Origin: Blastococcus_B deserti
GTDB lineage: Bacteria; Actinomycetota; Actinomycetes; Mycobacteriales; Geodermatophilaceae
Assembly: GCF_042682525.1 (NCBI RefSeq)
Contig: NZ_JBHUHP010000001.1
Span: 1 to 64,000, forward strand
DNA: 64,000 nucleotides
Reading direction: 5' to 3'
This document shows, piece after piece, positions 17,662 through 25,891 of the stretch. The position numbers and the translations under genes were made by a program. Position 1 is the first letter of the stretch; every line of letters begins with the position of its first letter. Under the pieces are notes generated by a model, which worked only from the letters and a program-made list of their open reading frames with translations, had not been told where the DNA came from and searched no databases.

Positions 17662-19181
17662 ACGGGTGGGACGTCGTCGTCGTGGGCGCCGGGACGTCGG
17701 GCTGCGCCCTGGCCGCCCGGCTGTCCGACACCGGCCGCCGGGTGCTGCTGCTCGAGGCGGGTGCCGACCATCCGCGACCGGAGGACTTCCCCCCGGAGCT
17801 CCGGGACCCCACGACGATGCGGGCGGCGGTGCCGGGGCATCCCGCCAATTGGGACCTGACCGCGGAACTGGCGCCCGGGGTGACCGCGCGCGTGCCGCGG
17901 GGACGGGTGGTCGGCGGCTCCAGCGCGCTCAACGCCGGCTCCTTCATCCGCGGCACCCGCGCCGACTTCGACGGCTGGGCGGCCGCGGGCAACGACCTGT
18001 GGTCCTACGACGCCGTGCTGCCCGCCTTCTGCCGGCTGGAGGCCGACGCCGACCTCGGCGACCGGCCGGGCCACGGCGCGCACGGCCCCGTCCCGGTGGC
18101 ACGCCCCCGCACCGCGCATCCGCTGGCCGACGCGTTCGCCGCCGCGGCGGCGGAGCTGGGCCATCCGGCGGAGCCCGACAAGAACGCCGACGGGCCGCCG
18201 GGGTACGGGCCGATCCCGTTCAACGTCTCCGGCGGCGTGCGGATCAACACGGCCATGGCGTATCTCTCGCCGCGTCGCGGCCGGCCCGGGCTGGCGGTGC
18301 GCGGCGGCGTGCCGGTGCGCCGGGTGGTCGTCGAGGGCGGCCGGGCGGTCGGGGTGGCGACGGCCGACGGCGTCGTCCGTGCCGCCGAGGTGGTGCTCTC
18401 GGCCGGAGCCGTCGGCTCGGCGCACCTGCTGCTGCTGTCGGGCGTGGGCCCGGCCGACGACTTGCGCGCCGCAGGCATCCCGGTCGTCGCCGACCTCCCC
18501 GGCGTGGGCGCCGGGTTCACCGACCACCCGCTCGTCCACGTGCCCTTCCGGGCGTCCCGCGCACTGCCGGTGCCGCCCGGCCGGCTGCCCCTGCACGGCA
18601 TCCTGCACGCCACGTCGGAGGGGTCGCCCGTCCCGGGTGACCTGGAGGTGCTGCCGTGGCTGGCGCCCTTCGGCCGGATCACCGGCGGAGCGGGCGGCCC
18701 GGACGACGACCAGCTGGAGCTGGGGGTGGGCCTGCAGCGGGAGGACGGCCGCGGCCGCCTCACCCTCGACACCGCTCGTCCCGGGCGGCAGCCGCGGCTG
18801 GAGTACCGGTACCTGACGGAGGAGTCCGACCGCCGGCGGCTGCGGGACGGGGTGCGGCTGGCCGCGGCCCTGCTGCGGACCCGGGCGCTCACGTCCCTGG
18901 TCGCGGCCGGACTCCCGGCACGCGTCCTGGAGCGGGACCCCGACCTCGACCGGTGGATCCGCGGGCGCCTGACCACCGCGGTGCACCTGGCGGGCACGGC
19001 GCGGATGGGGCCGGACGACGACGTGTCGGCGGTCGTCGACCAGCGGCTGCGGGTGCGGGACGTGGCCGGCCTGCGGGTCGTGGACACCTCCGTCATGCCC
19101 CGGGTGCCCTCGCGGGGCCCCGCCGCCACCGCGGTGATGCTGGGCGAGCGCGCGGCGGAGCTGTTCGACGCGGAAGGGTGA
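17658..19181 (+). CDS. GMC-family FAD oxidoreductase (MftG-like)
   Basis: 507 residues. N-terminal dinucleotide motif VVGAGTSGCALAARLSD, GMC signature GRVVGGSSALNAGSFIRG, second signature SAGAVGSAHLLLLSGVG, and C-terminal catalytic HLAGTARMG. Instead of the usual NPT/NTN active-site end it has SRGPAATAVMLG, which I recall as a feature of MftG-type oxidoreductases linked to mycofactocin. No mycofactocin biosynthetic gene is in the window. GTG 17658 overlaps the ligase stop. Likely oxidises an alcohol; substrate unknown. Confidence 0.85.
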   Translation: MNGWDVVVVGAGTSGCALAARLSDTGRRVLLLEAGADHPRPEDFPPELRDPTTMRAAVPGHPANWDLTAELAPGVTARVPRGRVVGGSSALNAGSFIRGTRADFDGWAAAGNDLWSYDAVLPAFCRLEADADLGDRPGHGAHGPVPVARPRTAHPLADAFAAAAAELGHPAEPDKNADGPPGYGPIPFNVSGGVRINTAMAYLSPRRGRPGLAVRGGVPVRRVVVEGGRAVGVATADGVVRAAEVVLSAGAVGSAHLLLLSGVGPADDLRAAGIPVVADLPGVGAGFTDHPLVHVPFRASRALPVPPGRLPLHGILHATSEGSPVPGDLEVLPWLAPFGRITGGAGGPDDDQLELGVGLQREDGRGRLTLDTARPGRQPRLEYRYLTEESDRRRLRDGVRLAAALLRTRALTSLVAAGLPARVLERDPDLDRWIRGRLTTAVHLAGTARMGPDDDVSAVVDQRLRVRDVAGLRVVDTSVMPRVPSRGPAATAVMLGERAAELFDAEG

Positions 19182-19186
19182 ACCGC

Positions 19187-21400
19187 TCAGTCGGAATCGT
19201 CGAACGGGAATCCCGGGGCCTCGAAGGGCGGGAACTGCTCGGCGGGCACCTGGGCCACGGGCGGGAGCTCCTCGGCCGGCAACGGCGCCGGTGGCTCGGG
19301 TTCGACGGGTGCGGCGGCGGGTTCGGGTACCGGGACGGGCTCGGGGCGGGGGTCGGGCCCTGGCTGCGGCTGCGGCTGCGGCTGCGGCTGGGGGGGCGTG
19401 AGGGGGATGCCCGGCGGCGGGAAGGGCACCGGTGCCTGGGCCGAGAGGATCGGCTCCATGGCAGCCCGCCAGATGGGTGCCGCCAGCCGGCCGCCGTAGC
19501 CGCCGATGTCCTGGTTCTCCTTGGGGTTGAGGATCATGACGCTGGCGGCGTACTGCGGCGTGTACCCGACGAAGGCCACCGAGTAGCGGTCCTGGCTCGT
19601 GCCGGTCTTGCCGGCGATCTGGTGGCCGGGGATCGCGGCACGCGTACCGGTGCCGATGGGCAGCGCGGTGTCGCCGACGAGGATCTGGTTGAGGGTCGTC
19701 GCGACGTCCGGCCGCACCGCCTCGGGCGTGCAGCTGGGTCCGGTGGGCAGCGGGGCGCCGTCGGGGCCGGCGAGTGGCACGCCGTCGCGGTCGAGGATCT
19801 CGGTGACGGGCGTGGGGTCGCACTGCGTGCCCGACGCCGCCAGCGTGGAGTAGGCGCTGGCCAGCGCCAGCGGGCTGGTCGCCTCCGCGCCGAGCGTGAA
19901 CGAGCCACGGTTCTCGCCGATCACCTGGTCGGCGACGGGGTCGAGGGAGAACAGGCCCATCCGCTGCGCCGTCCGCACCGGGCCCTCGACGCTGCCCAGC
20001 TGGTCCTCCAGGGCCACGAAGTAGGTGTTGGAGGACCGGATCAGCGCCTCGGTCATGTCGAGCGTGGCCGGATAACTGCCGGCGTTCTGCACGACGTAGG
20101 GCGCGCGGCCGTTCTTGTAGACCCGTGAGACGTAGGGATCGCTGGTGGTGATGGTGTGCCACGGCGGGATCCCGCGTTCGAGGGCCGCGGCGGCCACGAA
20201 CACCTTGTACGTCGAGCCCGCGCCCTGGCTCGCCACGAGGTTGAGGTTCACCGACTCCTGTGTGGGGTCGTTCGCGTCGTAGCCGAAGCGGCGGTTGACG
20301 CTCATCGCCAGCACGCGCCCGGTGCCGGGCTCCACCGCGGTGAACATCCCCGCCAGCGGGTCGCCGAGAGGCAGGTTCGCCACCACGGCCTGGTCGCCGG
20401 CCAGCTGGAGGTCCGGCCGCAGCGTCGTGCGGATGGTGAGGCCGCCGGTCTCCAGCTGCTCCTGCGTGACGCCGAGGGTGCCGGTCAGGTGGCGCTGGAG
20501 GTAGTCGCAGAAGAACCCGCCGACCACCGCCTCCGCGCAGCCGTTGGGCGGCGGCTCGGTCGGGTTGACCGCGACGGGCTGCCCGACGAGCTCGGCGAGC
20601 TGCTGGTCGGTGATGTGCCCCAGCTCGTGCATGCGCTGCAGCACCTGGTCCCGCCGGGCGCGGGCGCGCTCGGGGTTGGTGAGCGGGTCGTCGTTGGCCG
20701 GCGTCTGCACCAGGCCGGCCAGCATCGCCGCCTGGCCCAGGTCCAGGGCGGCGGCGTCGACGCCGAAGTACCGCTGGGCCGCGGCCTGGACCCCGTAGGC
20801 GCCGCTGCCGAAGTACACGATGTTGAGGTAGCGGGTGAGGATCTCCTCCTTGGACAGCTGCCGCTCCAGGGTCAGCGCGAGACGGGCCTCCCGGAGCTTG
20901 CGGCCGATGCTCTCCTCGGTCGCGGCCAGCCGTTCCTGCGGCGTGCCGGCCGACTGCAGCAGGGTCTGCTTGACCAGCTGCTGGGTGATCGTGGAGCCGC
21001 CCTCGAGCACGGTGCCGGCCAGGACATTGCGCATCAGCGCGCGGGCGGTGCCCTCGACGTCGAGCCCCCGGTGCTCGTAGAACCGGGAGTCCTCGATGTC
21101 GATCAGCGCCTGCTTCATGACGTCGGCGATCGCGTCGGCGTCCACCGGCGTCCGGTTGTGTCGGTAGAAGTGGGTGATCACCGACCCGTCGGCGGCGAGG
21201 ACGGCGGTGTTGCCGGCGGGCGTGCGGTCACCGAGCTCGACGGGCAGGGGCGCGAGCAGGTCGGCGTTCGAGCGGACGAGGAGCCCGGGGCCGAGGAACA
21301 GCGGGAGGAGCAGGGCGGCCAGCAGCGCCCCCGCGACCGGGACGGCCACCAGCAGCAGCAGCTCGGCGGCGCGCCGGCGTGGATGGCCCCGCCGGGACAT
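19187..21400 (-). CDS. Class A penicillin-binding protein
   Basis: 737 residues, bifunctional peptidoglycan glycosyltransferase/transpeptidase anchored by one N-terminal membrane segment. Glycosyltransferase: EDSRFYEHRG (catalytic Glu), GGSTITQQLVKQ, LERQLSKEEILTRYLN. Transpeptidase: SxxK in GAGSTYK, SxN in RSSNTY and KTGTS. The tail is proline-rich with a PQPQPQ run and acidic end. The ATG at 21400 is preceded by GGAAGCGAGG; an ATG at 21493 would add 31 residues without a good binding site. It ends six bases from the GMC gene, convergent. Confidence 0.93.
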   Translation of the reverse strand: MSRRGHPRRRAAELLLLVAVPVAGALLAALLLPLFLGPGLLVRSNADLLAPLPVELGDRTPAGNTAVLAADGSVITHFYRHNRTPVDADAIADVMKQALIDIEDSRFYEHRGLDVEGTARALMRNVLAGTVLEGGSTITQQLVKQTLLQSAGTPQERLAATEESIGRKLREARLALTLERQLSKEEILTRYLNIVYFGSGAYGVQAAAQRYFGVDAAALDLGQAAMLAGLVQTPANDDPLTNPERARARRDQVLQRMHELGHITDQQLAELVGQPVAVNPTEPPPNGCAEAVVGGFFCDYLQRHLTGTLGVTQEQLETGGLTIRTTLRPDLQLAGDQAVVANLPLGDPLAGMFTAVEPGTGRVLAMSVNRRFGYDANDPTQESVNLNLVASQGAGSTYKVFVAAAALERGIPPWHTITTSDPYVSRVYKNGRAPYVVQNAGSYPATLDMTEALIRSSNTYFVALEDQLGSVEGPVRTAQRMGLFSLDPVADQVIGENRGSFTLGAEATSPLALASAYSTLAASGTQCDPTPVTEILDRDGVPLAGPDGAPLPTGPSCTPEAVRPDVATTLNQILVGDTALPIGTGTRAAIPGHQIAGKTGTSQDRYSVAFVGYTPQYAASVMILNPKENQDIGGYGGRLAAPIWRAAMEPILSAQAPVPFPPPGIPLTPPQPQPQPQPQPGPDPRPEPVPVPEPAAAPVEPEPPAPLPAEELPPVAQVPAEQFPPFEAPGFPFDDSD

Positions 21401-21705
21401 CGACCACCTCGCTTCCTGCTCCGGGCCGGCGCGGTCGGGCGGTGCGACGCGGGACACGCGTCGTGCCGACGGTCCGGACGGTGCGGACCCCATCCTGACG
21501 CACGCAGGCGTTCCGGTACACCCGACCGCGCGTCGTCCCGGGGCGGGGTGGCGCCGTCACCCTCAGGCGGGGACGGGCGCGGTGCCCGCCGCCTGGATCC
21601 GGGGCACCCGTGACGGCCGGGATGGCCCACCGACGAGCAGCGTGGGCGCGATGACGCGGGGCAGCCGGTCCAGGGCGGCGGACGTCGGGACCGCAGTGGC
21701 AGGAC

Positions 21706-21825
21706 ATGCACATCCACGGGAAGGTGCTGCCCTACGAGGGCGAGGACGGCGTGACCGAGGAGCAGATCGAGACGATGCTGGTGACCGACCCGCGGCGCTT
21801 CTCCGACGACATCGGGACGTACTGA
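21706..21825 (+). pseudogene. C-terminal stump of phosphotriesterase-like hydrolase
   Basis: The 39-codon frame has third-position GC and ends with GVTEEQIETMLVTDPRRF, which resembles the C-terminal helix and NPRR motif of phosphotriesterase/lactonase-family amidohydrolases. Nothing recognisable of the metal-binding barrel remains upstream, where the same frame is non-coding in character. Its TGA overlaps the ATG of the next gene (TGATG), suggesting the intact gene was once the first of an operon with the acyl-CoA synthetase. The family assignment is from memory of the motif. Confidence 0.5.
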
Positions 21826-23333
21826 TGGTCCTTCACCCGTTCGACGAGACCGGCGTCGAGCGCGACGCGGCCGGGATCAAGCGGTACGTGGCCCTGCCCG
21901 ACTCGGTGGTCGCCATGCTGCGGGCGTCGGTGGAACGCGACCCCGACGCCGAGGCGGTCGTCGAGGTGGACGGGCCCCGCCTCACCTACCGGGAGCTGTG
22001 GGACGCCGCCGCACGCGTCGCCGGTGGCCTGCGCGCAGCAGGCGTGCGACGCGGTGACCGGGTGGCGATCCGGCTGGGCAACGGCGTGGACTGGGTGCTC
22101 GGGTTCTTCGGCACGCTGATGGCCGGCGGCGTCGCGGTGCCGGTGAACACCCGGTTCACCGACGCCGAGGCGCGCTACGTCGTGGAGGACAGCGGCGCTC
22201 GCGTCGTCCTCGAGCCGGGGGCGCCGCTGCCGGACGGGGAGCCGTTCACCGCCGACGACCTGCGGCGGCAGGACCTGGCGGCGATCTTCTACACGTCAGG
22301 GACGACGGGCTTCCCCAAGGGGGCGATGACCAGCCACGAGAACTTCCTGACCAACACCGAGAACGCCCGCCGCGTCGTCGGGCTGTCCGGCTCCGACCCC
22401 GGCCTCCGCAACCTCGTCTCCGTGCCGTTGTTCCACGTGACCGGCTGCAACAGCCAGCTGCTGGTGGCGCTGGAGAGCGGCGCGGCGGCGGTGATCATGC
22501 CGACCTTCGAGGTGGGCCGGTTCCTGCGGGTCATCCCGGAGGAGCGCATCGCCGTCGTCACGACGGTGCCGGCGATCTTCTGGCTCGCGATCAGCCAGGA
22601 GCAGTTCGCGGACGTGGACGTCAGCGGCGTGCGGTTCGCCACCTACGGCGGGGCGCCGATCGCGCCCGACCTCGTGCAGCAGATCAAGCGGAGCTTCCCC
22701 GCGGCCCGCGTCGGCAACGGCTTCGGGTTGTCGGAGACCTCGTCGATCTCGACGTTCCTGCCGCACGAGTACGCCGACACCCACGCCGACTCGGTCGGCT
22801 TCCCCGCGCCGGTGGTCGACCTGGACCTGGCCCACGTCGACCCTGCCACCGGAGTCGGCGAGCTGTTGATCCGGGGGGCGCAGGTCGTCCAGGGCTACTG
22901 GAACAAGCCCGAGGCCACGGCCGAGACCTTCGCCGGGGGCTGGCTGCGCACCGGCGACCTGGCCCGCATCGACGAGGAGGGGTTCACCTACATCGTCGAC
23001 CGGGCGAAGGACATGATCAACCGGGGCGGCGAGAACGTCTACTGCGTCGAGGTGGAGAACGCGCTGGCCGCGGCGCCGGGCGTCTTCGAGGTCGCGGTGG
23101 TGGGCGTGCCCGACCCGAAGATGGGGGAGAAGGTGGGCGCGGTCGTGGTGCCGACGCCCGGGGCCGAGTTCGACGTCGAGGCGTTCCTCGCCCACGCCCG
23201 CGAGCACCTGGCCGACTTCAAGGTGCCGCAGTACCTGGCTGTGCGCCCCGGGGCGCTGCCCCGCAATCCCGGTGGCAAGGTCCTCAAGCCGGTGTTGCGC
23301 ACGGATACCGACTGGACCCCGGTCCAGCGGTGA
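21825..23333 (+). CDS. Acyl-CoA synthetase, class I adenylate-forming
   Basis: 502 residues, complete. Motifs in order: LTYRELWDAAARVA at the N-terminus, FYTSGTTGFPKGAM, GFGLSETSS, GGWLRTGDLARID, DRAKDMINRGGENVY and NPGGKVLK with the catalytic lysine. It fits fatty or aromatic acid:CoA ligases of actinobacterial degradation pathways. The ATG overlaps the stop of the phosphotriesterase-like remnant, so it may now depend on read-through from that leftover upstream region. Confidence 0.92.
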   Translation: MVLHPFDETGVERDAAGIKRYVALPDSVVAMLRASVERDPDAEAVVEVDGPRLTYRELWDAAARVAGGLRAAGVRRGDRVAIRLGNGVDWVLGFFGTLMAGGVAVPVNTRFTDAEARYVVEDSGARVVLEPGAPLPDGEPFTADDLRRQDLAAIFYTSGTTGFPKGAMTSHENFLTNTENARRVVGLSGSDPGLRNLVSVPLFHVTGCNSQLLVALESGAAAVIMPTFEVGRFLRVIPEERIAVVTTVPAIFWLAISQEQFADVDVSGVRFATYGGAPIAPDLVQQIKRSFPAARVGNGFGLSETSSISTFLPHEYADTHADSVGFPAPVVDLDLAHVDPATGVGELLIRGAQVVQGYWNKPEATAETFAGGWLRTGDLARIDEEGFTYIVDRAKDMINRGGENVYCVEVENALAAAPGVFEVAVVGVPDPKMGEKVGAVVVPTPGAEFDVEAFLAHAREHLADFKVPQYLAVRPGALPRNPGGKVLKPVLRTDTDWTPVQR

Positions 23334-23388
23334 CCGGGCTGTCCCGGCGGCGCGTTCTCGCAGCCGCCGGGACGCCGGGGTCAGGGGG

Positions 23389-23607
23389 TCAGCGGACGGC
23401 GGGCATCTCGCTGGTGGCGCCGGTCGACAGGGGCGACCAGGCGTCCGGGTGCGGGCGGCCGGCGTCGGCGACCCACGTACGGGCGGGTGCCGGCCCGCCC
23501 GCGGGGTGGGCCCCGGTCTGCGGCCGGGCGCTCAGGCTCACGATCAGGGCGAGCAGCACGAGCAGTCCGACCAGGACACCGCCGATGACCAAGAGCGTGG
23601 AGAGCAT
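23389..23607 (-). CDS. Small single-pass membrane protein
   Basis: 72 residues: one N-terminal membrane helix (LLVIGGVLVGLLVLLALIV) and a polar Pro/Ala-rich tail. The ATG at 23607 stands six bases after TACTTT on the minus strand, a good leaderless promoter, which supports a real gene. No family recognised. It is convergent with the acyl-CoA synthetase. Confidence 0.6.
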   Translation of the reverse strand: MLSTLLVIGGVLVGLLVLLALIVSLSARPQTGAHPAGGPAPARTWVADAGRPHPDAWSPLSTGATSEMPAVR

Positions 23608-23613
23608 GTACAG

Positions 23614-23619
23614 AAAGTA
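23614..23619 (-). promoter_or_regulatory. -10 box TACTTT, leaderless start
   Basis: TACTTT on the minus strand followed by ctgtac and the ATG at 23607; same geometry as purF and vdh. Confidence 0.5.
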
Positions 23620-23940
23620 AGCGGGGGAACGGTCCGTGTCATCCGATCGGCCGGGCAGATCTCACCGAAGAACACCGGGCCGGTTGCGCAGACTTCGCCG
23701 CTTGACGATGCACGAGCGCCGGCCTGCTGGTCACATGCCCACAGTCGCCCGGTCGTGGGCCGTCCGCCCACCGTACCGACGACGGCCCCGGGCCAGGTCG
23801 GCCCGTGCACCGAGCCGGCCGGGGCGCGTGGCTGTGCGCTCGGGCACCGCATCCGCCGCCCGCCACGTACATCTCTGCACAGTCGCGTGCGGAGACGGAC
23901 CGCCGCGTGACGCGGATCCGCCGGTGGGTAGGGAAGCGAC
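23620..23940. other. Intergenic region, no gene seen
   Basis: About 320 bp between divergent genes. Open frames exist on both strands but are rich in Arg/Pro/Ser and look like read-through of non-coding GC-rich DNA. No repeat or RNA gene recognised. Confidence 0.5.
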
Positions 23941-24648
23941 GTGCGGACGGGAACCAGGCTGGTCGGGACGCTGGCCCGCGGAGCGGGACAGCTGGTCGCC
24001 GTCCCCCTCGGCGGGATCGCCCGGTGGCGCGGTGGCAAACCGATGCATCCACGGGGTGCGGTGTTCGACGCCGTGCTGGAGCGGCGCGGGGGCAGCGAGG
24101 ACTGGGGGATCCCCTGGCTGGACGCGCACGCGACGGACGCCGCGGTCGTGCGCCTCTCCCGGGGCGCCGGGCTCCCGGCGCCCCTGCCCGACCTGCTGGG
24201 CATGGCCATCCGGCTGCCGGGCGACGACGGGCCGATCGACCTGCTGCTGTCGACCACCGGTTCTGGCCCGATCGGCCGGCTGCTGCCGCTCCCGCGGCGG
24301 GACACGGCGGCCGTCTACTCCTCGATCATGGCCTATCGCTCCGACGCCGGTTCCGTCCGCCTGGCCGCGCTCCCCGAGGCCGACGACGTGCCGTCGGACC
24401 CGCGGCCACTGGCCGGGATCGTCGTCCGGGACGGGCTGCGGTTCACCCTCGCCGCCGCACGGGGAACCGGACCGTGGCAGCCGTTCGCCACGCTGGTGCT
24501 GACCGCCCCCGCCGCGCCGCTGGATCCCGACGTGCGCTTCGACGCCGTCCAGAACCCGCCCCCAGGCCTGGTGCCCGACGGCCCGATGGCGCGGTTCCGT
24601 GCACCGGCCTACGCCCGCGCGCGGAGCGCACGTACGGCCGACCGGTAG
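23941..24648 (+). CDS. Conserved actinobacterial protein, catalase-like family
   Basis: 235 residues from GTG 23941, with TAGGGAAG in front. The stretch GKPMHPRGAVFDAVLER, the WGIPWLD block and SRGAGLPAPLPDLLGMA match a family common in actinobacteria and sometimes annotated as phosphodiesterase or catalase-related. I see no characteristic nuclease or heme motif that proves either. Short Ala/Arg tail at the end. It stands alone between two intergenic regions. Confidence 0.7.
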   Translation: MRTGTRLVGTLARGAGQLVAVPLGGIARWRGGKPMHPRGAVFDAVLERRGGSEDWGIPWLDAHATDAAVVRLSRGAGLPAPLPDLLGMAIRLPGDDGPIDLLLSTTGSGPIGRLLPLPRRDTAAVYSSIMAYRSDAGSVRLAALPEADDVPSDPRPLAGIVVRDGLRFTLAAARGTGPWQPFATLVLTAPAAPLDPDVRFDAVQNPPPGLVPDGPMARFRAPAYARARSARTADR

Positions 24649-24826
24649 CGCTGTGTGCAGGGAACCGGGCGCCCGGTCACCCGAATGGGGTTCATCACGT
24701 ATCGGCCCCGGTGGCTCCGGGTAGGACCGGACGGAACCGGCTCGAATCCGTGGCCGGGCGCTGACACCGTCGAGCGGCACGCCGTGCTGTCGCAGTGCTC
24801 GACCGCACGAGGAGCCGACCGACCCG

Positions 24827-25876
24827 GTGATGCCCGCAGATCAGCCCGAGACCACGGGACCCTCCCGTCGGCGCGGGTCCGTGCGGGTGGCCACGGTCCC
24901 GTTCTCCGATCCCTACGTGGACGCCGTCCTGCCGGCCGGGACGGTCCGCGTCGGATCGTCCCGGGAGTTCAGCCCGTGGCTGGACGTCGCGTACCTGGAG
25001 GCGCACGCCGCCGAGATCGACGTCCTGCACCTGCACAGCGGCTACCCGCAGGTGGCCGCCGCGGCGGTCCAGTGCTGGGCCGAGACCGTCCGGCGCCTGG
25101 GCATCCCGCTGGTGGTCACCGTGCACCGGCTGGGCGCCGCGTCGACCGCGAGCAGCTGCCCCGGGGACCTCGCCACCGATGCCCACCTGGAGGCGGTGCT
25201 GTCGACGGCGGAGGTGGTGCTCACCCTCACCCCCGGTGCCGCCGACGAGATCGCCGAGCGCTTCGGGCGCACGGCCATCGTCGTCGCCCATCCGTCGGTG
25301 ACCGCGCCCGATCCCGCGCTCGGGGCCGAGCGGGGTCTCGTCGGGCTGCGGCTGGGCCGCGTCTCGGCCGCCGTGCCGGACCCCGGCGCCCTCGTGCGCG
25401 CGGCGGTGTCCGGCGCCGTGTCCGGAGGCGGCCGGCTGCGGGTGCTCGTGGACGCGGCGGAGGAGGCCTGGATCCCCAGCACCGTGCGCACGCTGGCCGG
25501 CCGGGGGGAACTCGAGCTCGTCGTCCACCCTTCCTCGGACCGGGCGGCCCAGCTGCAGCAGCTGCACGTGGCGGTGCTGCCGGAGCCCTGCGGCAGCCAC
25601 TCCCGCGACCTCGAGACCTGCCGCGATGTCGGCACCCGCGTCGTCGCGCCGAGCTGCGGATGGTTCGCCGACCAGTGGTCGGACGTCGTGTCCTACGGCA
25701 ACCACGAGGGGGGCCACCTGGACCCGGTCTCGCTCACCGCCGCCATCGGGGCGGCGCTGGCCCGCCCCATGCCCCGACCGGCCGACCGGGAGTGGCGGGA
25801 GGAACAGCGGGCCGCCGTCCGGAAGGTGCACGCCGACGTCTACGCGCAGGTTGCCGGGGACCGCAGCTGGGTCTGA
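24827..25876 (+). CDS. GT-B glycosyltransferase-like protein
   Basis: 349 residues. The N-terminal Rossmann-like half has IDVLHLHSGYPQ and PLVVTVHRLG, then TPGAADEIAERFGR; the C-terminal half has LPEPCGSHSRDLETCRDVGTRVVAPSCG, the position of the nucleotide-sugar binding site in GT4-type enzymes. Starts GTG 24827 or ATG 24830 behind AGGAG. It converges on the radical SAM gene with 15 bp between stops, so it belongs to the same locus and may glycosylate the product of that system, or act independently. The classical E-x7-E motif is not evident, so donor and activity are uncertain. Confidence 0.75.
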   Translation: MMPADQPETTGPSRRRGSVRVATVPFSDPYVDAVLPAGTVRVGSSREFSPWLDVAYLEAHAAEIDVLHLHSGYPQVAAAAVQCWAETVRRLGIPLVVTVHRLGAASTASSCPGDLATDAHLEAVLSTAEVVLTLTPGAADEIAERFGRTAIVVAHPSVTAPDPALGAERGLVGLRLGRVSAAVPDPGALVRAAVSGAVSGGGRLRVLVDAAEEAWIPSTVRTLAGRGELELVVHPSSDRAAQLQQLHVAVLPEPCGSHSRDLETCRDVGTRVVAPSCGWFADQWSDVVSYGNHEGGHLDPVSLTAAIGAALARPMPRPADREWREEQRAAVRKVHADVYAQVAGDRSWV

Positions 25877-25891
25877 CCGTCCCGCGCGCGC

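Noticed and set aside
21401..21493. Longer N-terminus for the penicillin-binding protein
   Set aside because: ATG 21493 has no ribosome site and the added residues are Pro/Arg-rich; ATG 21400 has a good site and places the membrane helix normally.
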